Positions 36,855-49,322 of a DNA stretch of 64,000 bases are shown here, piece after piece. The stretch spans positions 31,929,016 through 31,993,015 of the forward strand of contig NC_052475.1 in assembly GCF_009730915.1 (NCBI RefSeq). The letters are read 5' to 3'. The notes under the pieces are model-generated. The model saw only the letters and a program-made list of their open reading frames with translations. It was not told the origin of the DNA and did not search any database. Source of the stretch: Dioscorea cayenensis subsp. rotundata (Eukaryota; Streptophyta; Magnoliopsida; Dioscoreales; Dioscoreaceae). The first letter of the stretch is position 1, and every line of letters starts with the position of its first letter. A program made the position numbers and the translations under genes.

Positions 36855-37132
36855 TTTATGTTAGTGCAAATGCATTTTAATTGGTATAATTTGACACCAA
36901 GACAAGGTGATGAGGCAACCGTTATGACGTGGCATAATTGGTGACATAACAAGAAGCCTTAACTTGGAAGCAAATATCTTGGAGATCTTGGTGAAGCTAT
37001 TTTTGGTATGTATTACAACTTCAAGACAAGATCATATCAAAATCATATTTAGAGAGATTTGATTGAACAGTAAATATGGATAGAGCTTAATTGAAGAAAT
37101 ACCTATCAATGGTATGATTGAAGGCTATTGAA
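36855..37132 (+). mobile_element. LTR-like fragment (fossil), related to 55588-56716
   Basis: The text gtgcaaatgcattttaattgg, tgacaccaagacaaggtgat, atcttggagatcttggtg and agagagatttgattgaa parallels the first ~330 bases of the LTR-like block at 55.6 kb. Only this left part is present. It is old and broken. Confidence 0.6.
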
Positions 37133-37134
37133 GG

Positions 37135-37310
37135 CAAGGATGGTAACGGGTCAGGTCGAGTGCGGGTTTTACCGTACCCGTACTCGCTACCCCGCTAGTA
37201 TACCCGAACCCAATAGGTTTAAAAAACCCCAACCCACACTAGCACCTGACAGGTAATCGAGTACTCGTGGGTATACCCGCCCCCGCCCCCGCACCCATAT
37301 TAAAAAAAGT
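37135..37310. mobile_element. Possible end of a GC-rich hAT-like element
   Basis: The text ggatggtaacgggtcagg and following short motifs (acccgtactcg, gggtatacccgcccccg) has the composition of the hAT elements at 14.4 and 33.9 kb. A matching right end was not found; LINE D follows closely. Tentative. Confidence 0.35.
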
Positions 37311-37469
37311 TAATAAAAATATATAATTTTTTTTATAAAAAATAACTTAAAAGTAATTATAATTTTTTTTATAAAATAAAATAAATTTATTATAGAATTA
37401 CAAGACTAAACAAAGAGGAAAAATAAAAAACTCTAAATTATTAAGTTGTAAAACATATTAATAGGCTAG

Positions 37470-38650
37470 ATCGGTATGAACTAGAAAATAAAAACGGTAT
37501 GAAATCCTCACCAGAGATGAGGAGAATAACGAACAGAACAATAAAAAAGTAGAGAGGGACAACAAGAGTAAGGTAATAGGCTGGATCGGCGAAGGCTATC
37601 TTATGGAGACATAGGCTTGCCCAGCAGCAAATAGAGAAGAACTACTCTGAATCAGTAATGTGCGCCGAATCGCCGATATGATCTGTATGTCTGGTGCTCA
37701 AAAAGTTGAGGGAGCGCTTGATTCTCTAGGAGGCCTCTGAAGCTTCCTGCTGATGAGACCAGGTATCTGTTGAAAACCAAGAGAGCAGCATATTAGCAGA
37801 CTTGTAAATTATAGAGAAGACAGGTGAACAATTATGATTAAAGATGCGATTGTTTCTTTCCAGCGAAATAGTCCAGAAGATAGCTCTAGAACAAAGATCC
37901 CACAGGTTCCTAAAAGAAGAAGGTAAAGTGGGGATCCAATTGGACCAGATATTGGAAACTGAGGGTGGAGAGGAATCAATATCAAGGATTTGTCTGAAAA
38001 AAGACCAAATAGGCTCCGTGAATTTACACTCCAGGAAGAGGTGTTCCACTGTTTCTGAGTTATTGTGACATAGAATGCATGTGTCAGTGGCGTTTGGATT
38101 GCAGCCTTTTTTGAATAAATTTTCAAGAGTAAGAATTTTGTTTTCCCTGACTAGCCAACAGAATAAAGTTACTTTGCTTGGAGATTTGAGTTTCCAAAAA
38201 TGAGAATATAGCTGACTGCAAAGTCCTCCATCGATTAAGAAATTGTAGAATGATTTAATAGTGAAAATACCATTTTTCTCAAGAGGCTAAGAATATGTGT
38301 TCTCTTGGTAATTAATGCATGATCGAAAAGAAGGTATAATGGTGTTAATCTCTGCCCAGAAAAAAGATTTATTTCTTGGTGGATTTTGAAATAATAATGC
38401 AGGAAATTCACTAGTAGAATAGTTTGCGTTGATAATCTTGGACCAACAGGAATTCGATATAGTAGTGATCTTCCACCACCACTTTCCAAGTAAAAGCTTT
38501 GTTGAATTCCTGAAAATCAAGAATTCCCCAACCACCCATATTACGGGGACGGCAAATCCTTTTCCGTGCAACCAATCTGATACCCTTTGGTCCAAGATCT
38601 GGCCCCTTCCACAAAAAATCTCTCCTGATCTTATCAATCTCATGCGTGGT
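37470..38650 (-). mobile_element. LINE D: 5'-truncated L1-type LINE
   Basis: Minus-strand frames carry the LINE region after RT (GPDLGPKGIRLVARKRICRP, MGGWGILDFQEFNKAF) and the 3' half with EHLFLECKFTEPIWSFF and LWDLCSRAIFWTISLERN. The frames are broken relative to each other. RT itself is not included, so the copy is truncated near 38650. It has the same family and orientation as LINEs A-C. Confidence 0.88.
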
Positions 38651-38952
38651 TTATTAATTTATATTGGTTTACTAACCAGTGTCATTAAATTATCTATTTC
38701 ACCGGCTATATATATATAATTGATTTTTTATTTATATTATATATATTTAACATTAAAATTATATTTATTATTAATTGTTTTTTGACAAAGGTGATAAGTG
38801 CCACCCCACAAGGAGGAAAATATACTGATACATTAATTATGATGACTTATTGATTTTTTAAAAATTTATTAATTTGATTAGATTTTAAATGAGGTGATTC
38901 ATAAATAATGAATAACCAACTAATAAAATTCAGACATAAAACTTATTATCGA

Positions 38953-39001
<49 letters not shown>

Positions 39002-39365
39002 TAAATAATTAGAATTTATTAAAAAAAAGTAATAGATATAAAGCCATAACAATAGAAGACAAAAAAAAAACAGAAAGAGATCTCAATCACTAGTAGTCTA
39101 AGGAAACAAGAACAAAAGGAATTATAATTAATGCTAAGCTAACAAAAATTCCCAGAAAATAATCGCTTACGAAGATCATCCATATATTCATATCAACCTG
39201 GCAAAAACTGATCAGGATTAAGCTCTATCTTCAATATCTAATATAGAATGCTTGTCCGAAGTAATAGCACATATGATAGTGAAATTGAGGCCCTGTTGGA
39301 TTAGATGGTGATGGTTGAGTCCTAAGTCATTTAGCTAGCTTCTGTTTCATATTTTAATTATACTA

Positions 39366-39399
<34 letters not shown>

Positions 39400-39476
39400 A
39401 CTTCACAATTAATCTATGAATAATTTCTAATACCCTCATGGATTATTCATCAAAAGGTCAATATTTGAATTTTGCT
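38651..39476. other. Spacer downstream of HMA-7
   Basis: Contains a (TA)n microsatellite at 38956-38999 and another at 39377-39400. The text 39000-39250 (gtaaataattagaatttatt) looks like the 3' end of another LINE-type repeat but was not assigned. Confidence 0.4.
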
Positions 39477-39993
39477 TCACAGCAAGGAACAAGAAGGGTC
39501 ATATCTATTATCATAACAGCCATGCATGTATGGCTGTGACACAAAATGATACTGATAAGGCAATACATACTTAGTATCTTCCCCTTTAGACTTATTATTA
39601 TTATTATTATTGTTCTCCTTCTTCCCATCTTTCTTCTCATCATAAGAAGAGACACTAACTAGCTCCACATGCCCCATCTTCTTCCTCAATGTTATTGTCA
39701 AACTTATCGAGTCTACTCCATCTCCAATCACTACGAGACGGTCTTTCGCTTCTCCTTCTAGTCCAGCTGATATAACACCTAATTAAAGAACAATAACAAA
39801 AGAAAATTTAATCAAAAGTTTCTATAATGCTCTTATTATTGTATATATAAGCTTGAGTTTTTCATCTTATCAATTTAAGATATCATTACCTGAAAAACTA
39901 ACGGCCGTTTTTAAGGCTTTCGAGTGCTTCTTAGCATCTTCCATGGTGAGCTTCATTACCATCTTTTGCTAAAACATATTAAACACACCAAGT

Positions 39994-40024
<31 letters not shown>

Positions 40025-40138
40025 CATATATATTACATAATATTTATCTTTGATGTTTAGCAACTAATTAAATAATTAGTATTGAAAGATTGGCAATTGA
40101 AAGAAATATATGAAAGGATTTTGATTTACCTTAACCAT
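39477..40138 (-). CDS. HMA-7: CxxC-less HMA protein with poly-Asn linker and CaaX box
   Basis: Exons are 40130-40138 (ATG GTT AAG, MVK), 39890-39968 and 39477-39778, giving 129 aa. The HMA domain reads QKMVMKLTMEDAKKHSKAL, GLEGEAKDRLVVIGDGVD and LRKKMG. The loop has drifted (DAKKHS instead of DDKKRS) but still lacks CxxC. The linker KKDGKKE is followed by seven Asn from an AAT repeat. The tail has a Gly/Cys/Tyr patch (YMHGCYDNRYDPS) and ends CSLL. A CaaX box ending in Leu favours geranylgeranylation, unlike the Met-ending copies. It is the last gene of the array and the most divergent; its upstream flank resembles that of HMA-2. Confidence 0.9.
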
Positions 40139-40228
40139 GTTGGAGGAGATTAAAGCTGCTGTCTTGTCTTGTGGAAGTGAGGGCTAGCTTGCCTTGTTTC
40201 TTTTCAATGAAACAAGATATCTCCTCTC

Positions 40229-40236
40229 TATTTATA
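40229..40236 (-). promoter_or_regulatory. TATA box of HMA-7
   Basis: The minus strand reads ctataaatagag, a canonical plant TATA box, about 90 bases upstream of the HMA-7 start codon. HMA-1, HMA-2 and HMA-6 have related ctatttata sequences on the minus strand at similar distances. Confidence 0.55.
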
Positions 40237-41142
40237 GAAAGGAACAGCTTACTTTTTTTATATATATATTTATATATATAAAGTTTGAATTATATTGATG
40301 CTTGTTTGGTTTTGCTTTTTAAATGATTTTTTTCCATACTAGAAACTGAGAAAATGATAATAACTTAATTCAAATTTGTGGACTAATTAAACGTACTTTT
40401 AATCTGCTGTCAAATCCTTAATCCTTTGCTTAAACATGAATATCTTAATTTACCGAAAACATTGTATCCAAATTAGTACAATAATTAACATTAAATAAAT
40501 AATTTAATAAATAATTAATAACAAGAGTGGCATGCGATTAATTAATGTAAGAATTTTCTTTGAAATTTCTATATGAAATTATATTATTTTATGAAAATCT
40601 ATTCTTTAATTCTAAACCGACCAAAGAAAATGTGTATGCACTTATAACATAGATAAAGAAATCTAGAAGTTATTTAAAGTTTTTAATTTCAATAGAAGAA
40701 TGCATTTGGAAAGCCATCTTTTATCAAATAAAACGCTTGATAAATTTCAAATATCAGATCAAATATTATTATTTTCAAAATCTGTCTAGATAAATCAAAC
40801 AAAACTATTAATATTAATATTATTATTATTATTAATATTATTATTATTATTATTATTTTATCAAAATTGAAAGTGTGCAAAGCTAACAACTTTCTTATTT
40901 GACTCAAATACCAAAAAATACTTGGCCATGAGAGATCTAATTTAGATATATGGTCCTAACTTTTTTATCATGAGCATGACCATGAGCTTTCTTAAGCATT
41001 GAAGATCATGATATTCAACTTGGTCGGCAAAGAGTCTGGCCTAACACACACAAGAAGTTGATCATCTCTTTAAGGATTCTTTTTATTTATTAATTATTTT
41101 CTAAACTAAAGTGGGTGGTTCTAAGAGGTTGGGGGATGTGAC

Positions 41143-41185
<43 letters not shown>

Positions 41186-41426
41186 ATTATTATGACGATG
41201 ATGTAAACAAGTGAGTTCAATCGGCTCTTAATATGTAAAATAATATTGTAACATATTTAACATGTATTTGAGAACATAAAGTAATAAAATCCCACTTTCA
41301 TGAATTTCTTTTCATATATTGTGAGTTCAATATTACACCATGTCTATTTGTTTTTTTGTTTTTTTGTTTTCATATTTGTAATTGTTTATATAGAGGATAA
41401 TATAAAGTAGTTTATTTAGTTTTATT

Positions 41427-41457
<31 letters not shown>

Positions 41458-42480
41458 CATAATTACTATGCCTTTGAAAATTAAAAAGAATGCAATTCCA
41501 TTTTTTTCCTTGACCTTTTTGTATATTTGAAGATTAACATTTCACAAATTTTGGTATTAATTAGCTAATTAATAAACACCGCATAGATGATGATATCATT
41601 GTTTAAAATAAGTTTTTGAAAACAATTTTTTGGAGTAGAAAAAATTGTCAAGAGTTAATGATAAGGCAAAGTTGATCAAGAGTAGTCCCCTTCTAGTAGC
41701 TAAGACAGACATGTGTCACTAGACAATTGTCTTCGCAGGTTTTGTTGTCTTCATCTTATGTCTTTGTTTTCTCCTATTTGTCTTTTCTTGAGTTTCTCTC
41801 ACCTCTGGTGAGGATTTTGTGTTTAGTTTGTGACTTTTTTCACTACTAATTGTTTCTATTTACCATACTCTTTTTACTGTTTTTTTGATAAGCACATGTC
41901 ATTGCATTAATTTTTAGTTCATTAGTTGTTGTGATCAATCATTATTCATTTGTGACTTTAGGTAGCTACAGAATTGATAAGGACATTGATAGAATTGACA
42001 CCAATTAATGGTTTTCTTTGATTTTATTCTCAACACAAGGAAATGACTCAAATTAAATTATTAATAATTAAATAAGATAAATACCATGTGTCAAACCTTT
42101 TGTATTATTTATGAAAATAATAATAATATATTATAAAATTCCCTAAAGAAAAGGTTAAGGCCTGTTTGTGTTTCTATCTTTGGTTTATCTATTTTTTTAA
42201 TAAAATATATAAATATTTGATTAATATCTTTTTTGCATATGCATCTTAAACAAACTTGATAATTACATATATGACCTACAGGCATATACAAACAATTACA
42301 AATTCCAAAGGGGTCTATATGAAAAAAAAACCTGAAAAAATTTTCATAATTTGCAATCGAGTGCCATCAGCAACATTGGACAAGTAGAGAAATAGCATCA
42401 AATTTATTCCTTCAATGAATGATAAAACAGTTTCTCATTCAACTGCAATGAATATATACATAACAAAATGAAAATCAAAA
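40237..42480. other. HMA-7 upstream flank and spacer to the RGLG gene
   Basis: 40300-40640 matches the HMA-2 upstream region (13.0-13.64 kb: ggttttgctttttaaa, gtcaaatccttaat, aaccgacca). ATT microsatellites lie at 40810-40858, 41142-41182 and 41423-41442. No gene is seen; the last few hundred bases are probably RGLG 3' flank. Confidence 0.5.
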
Positions 42481-42609
42481 CCGAAACTGTATGGTTGATT
42501 ATAAACATATACATCAACTTGTTCGAAGTTCTATCGATTCATATAATTGTGTATTGCAGTCATTATCTGAAACATTGCCGGCAACGAGTTGATTTATTGC
42601 TTCGGAGCA

Positions 42610-45600
42610 TTAATAAAGTTTTATTCTGGTCGATATACGGGAAAAACACTCGGGGCAATCTCTTAAATCTTTCCCACAGTCAAAGCAGGTCTGCAATGAA
42701 CGATAAACAATCTTACTTTTTCGCCTTAAAAATAATGAAGTGGAAGAACAGCAAGAGTGTTGTTTTTTTTTACCTGATGTCCGCAACCAAAGGCGAGATC
42801 TTTCTTCTGCCAGCAACAAATGGTACATATCTGCATACGTTATACTCGATTGGAAGCAATTAGTCATCTCATGAAATTTCACTTGTTTGAGAGCACAAAA
42901 TGGAACAAGATAAAAATTTTCTTACCTGACGATCACTGGGCGGAGCAGAAGTAACACTTTTGTGGACTGAAGGTCTTTGAGCAAAGCTGTTGGCTCGTGA
43001 AGGCATTCGATCATTGTTTCTCACTGGTGTTGGGAGGCAGAACCTCGACTCAATTCCTCTACGTCGACTGGAAAAATATATACACACATATGGTTAAATA
43101 TGGTAATATAAATTGGACTAATTTCAGAAGTAAATATGATACCCGAGAAGTTGCAAATCAATAGTCGCTTTATATTGTGCGGGAATTTCCATCAATGCCG
43201 CAAGTGCAAAATCTGTCTCTTTTTGTGTAAAAGGGACATTTCTAGACATTATCTCAGTGAAGTTCACAAACTGCATGGAAGAAAAAAAAGTTCGGCATGG
43301 AGGCCCCAGAAAAGGGGAGAAAAAAAAACATTCATCCTCTTCGTGCAAGCGATAGATTAAAAAAAAAACCTGAAAATTATCAAATTGCCGGGATGGTATA
43401 TTGTCATCAAACTCTCTCATCATGTCCCAAGGTCCATCACCAACTCCAACCAGAACAATTGACAATGGGTAATTACTACAAAAAAAAATCAGAAAGTAGT
43501 TATTTAAAGGTAAAGACGTCTATCAAAAAGGGGGCAAAAGGAACAGATCAAGGCATCATCCCCTGAAACTTGATGATTAATTACCTTGCTTCAACAATGG
43601 CATCCATAGTGTGACGTTCTTGTGAGCTTAATACGCCACTTTGTGTGTCAACACTCCGTGTCACCTGGATTGACTCATAAATATTTAGGAAAGTTGTGTG
43701 TAAATACTATGAAAAAAAGGGTAAAAAAATGAATCTTAACATACCTGTCCATCAGCAATTATTAGTAGGACATGATACTGACCACCTGTGCCATCTACAA
43801 TGCTAATGGCTTGTTCAATCATCGGCGCAAAGGATGTTGGTCCTTCATGGAAAAGACAACATCTCATGAATGACCTCATAAAAGCCTACACAAAGGGTGA
43901 AAATGCGAACAGAACACTAACCTGCTAGCCTGAGTTCTGGCACTATTTCTCTGTATCTTTCCAATGCTTCTTCAAACCCATTACATGATCGTTGGTCAGG
44001 ATGAAAGCTAAATACCTCTTGATCATGGGTTGATGCTGACATAGAGAACACAACAATAAAAGCTTTAACATCAACTTTTAACTGTTATGGGAGGTGACAT
44101 GATTAGGGAATATCAAACGTAAGGCAAATGATGGTAACACTAACCATCACCAAATCCAAAACAAGGAATAAGGTCATCCTCATCAAAAGCTGAGAGGGTC
44201 CTTCCAATAATAGAGATAGCCTGCTCGTATGGATTTTGGAACTCTCCTATGTGATGCAAGGACCGACGGTTGAAAGAGACTTTACCTGAATATAAAAGGA
44301 TATTCACTGTAACCTCTACCGTACATTAAGAAACTAAATCCTAGAGGTGTCAAGTGTATAGATCCAAAAAAAAAACCCAAGAGCGGAAAGAAAATAGAAC
44401 TGAGGGGCTAAACCTGTCCATTCATTGCTTTTGGTAAAATCGATCCCCACTATGAGATTTGAGGATTCAAGACCAGCTTGTGCAAGAGCATCTGTCACCT
44501 AGGATGTAATCCATAGAGAAGTTAATAAATAATTGACATAGGGTAGGTTAGGTTTGGATTAAAAAGCATAAAAAGGATATCCAAATTTCAATTAACAGAA
44601 AACTAAGTTTTACAATATGCTATGGACAATCAACAAGAAAGCAAACCACTGGAACATTAATGACTACTTTTCAAAAAACCTGATGATTCACTCAGTTTAC
44701 AATAAAAAAGGTATAAACTGACAGGCATACATCATTCAACATTCAAGGAGTTCATAGCACTAATTTCTGATTGAGCCATACATATTGATCGCCCTGTAGT
44801 TTATTAGTACTTCTTCAGAGAGAATATCATCTATTAATTAGAGATTTAGCATTATATGAGATGACTGACTATCTCCCATCAGTATGGAAAATGCCAAGCA
44901 CATGGATCACATTATTTTGGAACAAGGTTATAGCTCTTGGCTTCGAATCAAAGATGTTAACTCGAAGTGATAAGCCAACCATAACTGATAATCATTAGGA
45001 CAATCTTTTGATATTTAATACAACCACATAGTTCTTCCTGTCAAATAATCACAAAATAAGGATTTTGATTCTCAACAAAATACACCACATTTGAACAAAA
45101 TACAGCCATTATGATGCAGGCAAACAGTTGGAAACACAAATTGATTACCATCTGTATTGCCCTCAAACAGTTCTAGCTGAATTTAAAGTTTTTTCAAAAG
45201 CAGCCCAGATATGGAATTGATTAAAGATCAAATATTCATGAAAATTTTGATAAAAGCTTATTTGAGTATAAATCATCATTGAGAAGCATATTTCCACCTT
45301 CACAGTAAGCAGACCTTATTTCACTAAAGTAAATGATTGGCATGTGTATCAATCCCACATTCAGAGTTCATAGAATTTAACAACAAAAAATTCCATCAAT
45401 GGACCCATAGCATAAACAAAGGAAAACAATATTTTCTACGAGATACATAAAATGTGATAAAGTCAAAACTTTGCATGTATCTCTTCATACCTGACTAAGG
45501 GAGCTATAGTGATCACCGATCTTTGCATACTTCCTCTGCAACCTTTCAGCAACATCTGGTTGTGCATGGGTCTGATGGAAGGGAGTATATCTTGAGGTAC

Positions 45601-45673
45601 TCCTTGGAGTTGCTTGCCTACTTTCATACGAAGGGCTGTAGTAACTCTGTGTTTTTGAGAATTTTCCACCCAT
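42610..45673 (-). CDS. RGLG: RGLG-type RING E3 ubiquitin ligase (copine-like vWA + RING)
   Basis: Eleven coding exons: 45491-45673, 44414-44498, 44145-44285, 43922-44035, 43745-43842, 43585-43664, 43370-43475, 43143-43270, 42926-43067, 42774-42830 and 42610-42690. All junctions are GT-AG and in frame, giving 404 aa. The start MGGKFSK has Gly at position 2, fitting N-myristoylation as known for RGLG proteins. Residues 1-61 are a Ser/Gln/Tyr-rich head. Residues about 62-320 are the copine-type vWA domain with the MIDAS-like [10 protein letters not shown], then [20 protein letters not shown] and [14 protein letters not shown]. The C-terminal RING (from residue 361) runs [34 protein letters not shown], and the protein ends TRIKLY. 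Arabidopsis RGLGs act at the plasma membrane in ubiquitination for auxin, ABA and stress signalling; that role is inferred here. The first coding intron is 992 bases. Confidence 0.95.
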
Positions 45674-46221
45674 TCTCTCAATTCAGTCCTTTGGAAACTC
45701 TTCAGAGAGTAATGTGCTACAAGAATACCAATTCCCCACCAAAGTTAAAACCTCTAACCATGGCCACCCAAAAAGAAAAAGAAAAAGAAAATTATTCCAT
45801 CTCAATTTGAACTCCGATAACAAAACAAAATTTCCTATTTTGTAAACCCAAAACCAAAATTTTGTTAAAGAGAAAACAGAGAAGTGTGAAATCATACCAA
45901 TTACAAGCCCCTAAAAAAGCTTAGGCAATCCAAGCCAAAATTAATAAAATAATACAGAAATAGTTACAAGGTATACAAGAGCAAAATAATCAACTTCAGT
46001 AATAAATGGAACTGCTAAATAATAGCACAGGAGAAAAAGATGAGACAAATGACCAAACTGAATTCTGAAAGGGAGTAAACCAAAAAAAAAATTTCCCTTA
46101 ATACACAAATTTAACAACATTAAATTTCAATACCAGCATAACAAAACCAAGCATCTCTAGTCCAGCCTATGGATTCACCATGAAACCGAAACCAGGATGA
46201 AGCACTGAAGAAACAAAGAAC

Positions 46222-46256
<35 letters not shown>

Positions 46257-46960
46257 TGAATAAGCGACACTAAGTGGAGAAAGCTTAACACATAAAAGTC
46301 TTATGAAAGTGCAACGAAAGAGCCATGGGAGAAAAAATAACACACTGAGACATTGAAAAGCAACATGAATGATAAGACTAGATAGTTTGCGGTTATCATA
46401 GAGAGTATAGGAATTTGGTTGTCATCTCCAATACATCTAACAATCAAATTTCATCGGAGAAAAAAAAGGGAGAAATTCCACAAACACAACATGAGAAAAT
46501 ATACAAGAATCAAATCACAAAACCTAATTTTCTTTTTTCCCAAAAAAAAAAAATCCCACAGTCCAACAACAACACAATCCAGTCCCAAGCCCCTTGCAAA
46601 AAAGATCAAATTTTGACATGAAAAACAATCATCAGATCTGAAAAAAACCCTAATCCTAAGATTAAAAAACCAAAAGACATACCTGCATTAAGCATTGGGG
46701 ATTTTCCAAACAATAATCCAAATTGAAAGATATACCAAACAAAAAAAAAATCAATAAAAAATAAATCAGCATAGACCAGAGAAAGCGACGTAGTCAATCA
46801 AAATAAACTTTCGTATGAATTATTCTAATAATTATTGTGAAAATTAAATCATCGGAAAAAAAAAAGTTGAGAAATTTACGTACCAAATCCGAGCACTAGC
46901 CCAAGACCTTTTCTTTTCCCTGAAAATAAACTCCAAAGACTCGATTTCTTTGAAGTTTCC
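45674..46960 (-). other. Probable 5' UTR and leader introns of the RGLG gene
   Basis: The minus strand has possible splice donors at gcttaatgcaggtatg (near 46680) and ggatttggtacg (near 46882), and pyrimidine-rich acceptor-like sequence before 45673. A non-coding first exon around 46885-46950 is likely but cannot be fixed. A TA microsatellite lies at 46225-46253. No second gene is seen. Confidence 0.4.
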
Positions 46961-48809
46961 TTAGCGGATGTTACAATTACGTAAATACCCTCAAGTATGG
47001 GGGTGTCATTGCAAAATTAAAGATATATCTAACTTGAAAAGACCAAAACGCCCTTTTCGTGGTGTGAGATATTTTCATATATGTCCCCACAAAAACTTCA
47101 ATCCTTCCACCTCTTGTCTTAAAATAATTAAAATTATTTTAATAAAATAAAATTATTCATATTTATTTTGGTTTAAAGAGAGAAGAATGAGTCCCATTTG
47201 TTTCTCTGTTTTGTGTTGTTATTTATGTTCCATATCTAATAGACATTTTGGTGTTTTTTGTATTGTTTTTCAGAGTGAATTTTATTTTTATTTATTTAAT
47301 TTAAGCAATTTATCCGTTTTTTAAAAAACGAAGAATGAGAATGAGGACGGGGAAGATAATAATAATGTTATTCTTAAGTATATAAATGCAATTATTTGAA
47401 ATTTTGTGGGCATATTAGTAAATAGAAATTTTATCGATATATATCCAATTTAATGAACTTCAATCAAACTCAAAATCATTATGGGGCCCACTGCGAAACT
47501 TGTTGACAAAAGGATTTTTGATTGAGGTTTTGATAAGTTTCTTTTTTTTTTTTAGAGATATTTAAGTAGAAAGTGATGGATGATTTGGTTAAAAAAAGTG
47601 ATGGATGAGGTAATTAAAATTTATTTTCTGGTGAAGTTAATGTTTTTACGTGCTTTGTGTTTATATGAGTAATATATATATAATTACCACTTTTTATTAC
47701 TGCAAAACATCAAGGTAATTAAATTAAATAGATCTTAATTTATTTATTTTTTATTTTGATATCAATCTAAATAAAGAAAAATAATAGTACAATGCTTACA
47801 ACGATTGTTTCACGAAAGAAGTGCTCATATATTTTTATTTGAGTTGTCCAGAAGAAGACACTCAATAATATATTGAAGTTATAAATTAAATAATAATTAG
47901 TGCAATATTAGAGACTTGATTACACTTTTGACTCATAATAATTTTTAATTAGCCAAAATAATGACGGTTGTTGCTTGGGTAGGTAGGCAAGCAAACCTGC
48001 AAATCTACATAATTAAAAAATCATGTTAAAAAAAACACAAAAATTTAAAAAGTACATCAAAAGAACATGCGCGTATATATATAATTACTAATTTCATGCA
48101 GCGATCTAAAAGCGTCCTTCTGAATGTCATCTTTATATTTTTCCAATAAAAATTTAAATAAGATTATTTAGCATTTATTGTTATTAATATTATTATTAAT
48201 TTTCTAGGAAAGTTTGCTGTTTTAAGATATAATAAAAGCTAGAAATTTTTAACAATCACACAACTATCTTGACCCCTGAATATTGAACCCTGAAAAAAAT
48301 TGCAGATTAAAATGGCAAAAAGAAACACACACAGATATAGATTGGGATGACTGAGGCTTTTTAGTCCCCATTAATCTTCAACATCATCAATGAAAAATTT
48401 CACCGGAGAATCAGTTTGATCACCGTAAAAATCGATTTGCAAGAAGCTTTGCAAATATATTCACACAACAGTGTCTCCTGAATCACTTCATTTTTGCCAA
48501 CTTCTACAAACTGTGCCAAGAGATTAAACACAAAATTTGAGAAGACAACTGGGCTTTTACTAAACTTTCTATGTTTAAATAATCAGATGGAGACTATAAT
48601 GGTTACGCATTCATGTATGAAGCGCTGCAAACCCCATGCCAACATTCAGGTAAAACGCAATCAAGGCCAAACCTTGATGATCTACGAAGCAAAATGAAAC
48701 AAGATCATATGGAGCATAGTTTAAGTTTGTTGTACGGTCTGGCTCTGGCTATTAAAAAAATACAATCCAATAATCAGAAAAAGACATCAGTTGGTTGACG
48801 ATAGTAATG
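46961..48809. other. Intergenic region between the RGLG and mL46 genes
   Basis: AT-rich with no recognisable gene. The right part (about 48330-48810) may be 3' UTR of mL46 if the 3' UTR intron proposed below is real. Confidence 0.4.
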
Positions 48810-48810
48810 C

Positions 48811-49297
48811 CTGCAAACAAAACAAGCAGTTAGTAAGCCACTGATAATGGAAATCATGACGGAAGATCGTGCTTAATTTCAATGGTTAAGTATGACTATT
48901 TCCAACACACTATTGACTGATAAAAACAATTGATATCTGGAAGGCTATATTCGTTCATCCTGTTGATACATCAGGGTAATATAGACAAATGTTCAGTTCA
49001 GAACATCAAAAAACAATTCAGTATCTCAAGTGCCAAAGATTGTTATCTGTTCCTAAACTAAAAAAAGTGGCCCAGTTATTATGTAGGGATGATAAGTTTT
49101 GACAGGCTAATAGAGATCCTCAAAAATTTGTACCCTTAAATAGGGCAGATAAATGTTCTGTCAAAGGGTTTACGTGAGTTTGTCCTGCAGAAATGCAAGA
49201 ATACGCCAAGATGGTCATTGATCAATACATAGAATGAGCATTGGTAATTAAGTCAGCAGACAACAGGATAATATTGAAGCAACAGATAAAAACTCAC
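48811..49297 (-). other. Possible 3' UTR intron of mL46
   Basis: On the minus strand a strong donor (gatgatgtgagt, intron from 49297) lies 25 bases after the stop codon. A strong acceptor (tgttttgtttgcag, intron to 48811) follows 487 bases later. The sites are good but nothing coding confirms the splice. Confidence 0.35.
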
Positions 49298-49322
49298 ATC
49301 ATCAACAAGATTATCATGAATC

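Noticed and set aside
42468-42863. 131-aa plus-strand ORF
   Set aside because: It lies antisense to RGLG 3' exons, whose spliced product is a well-recognised family protein.
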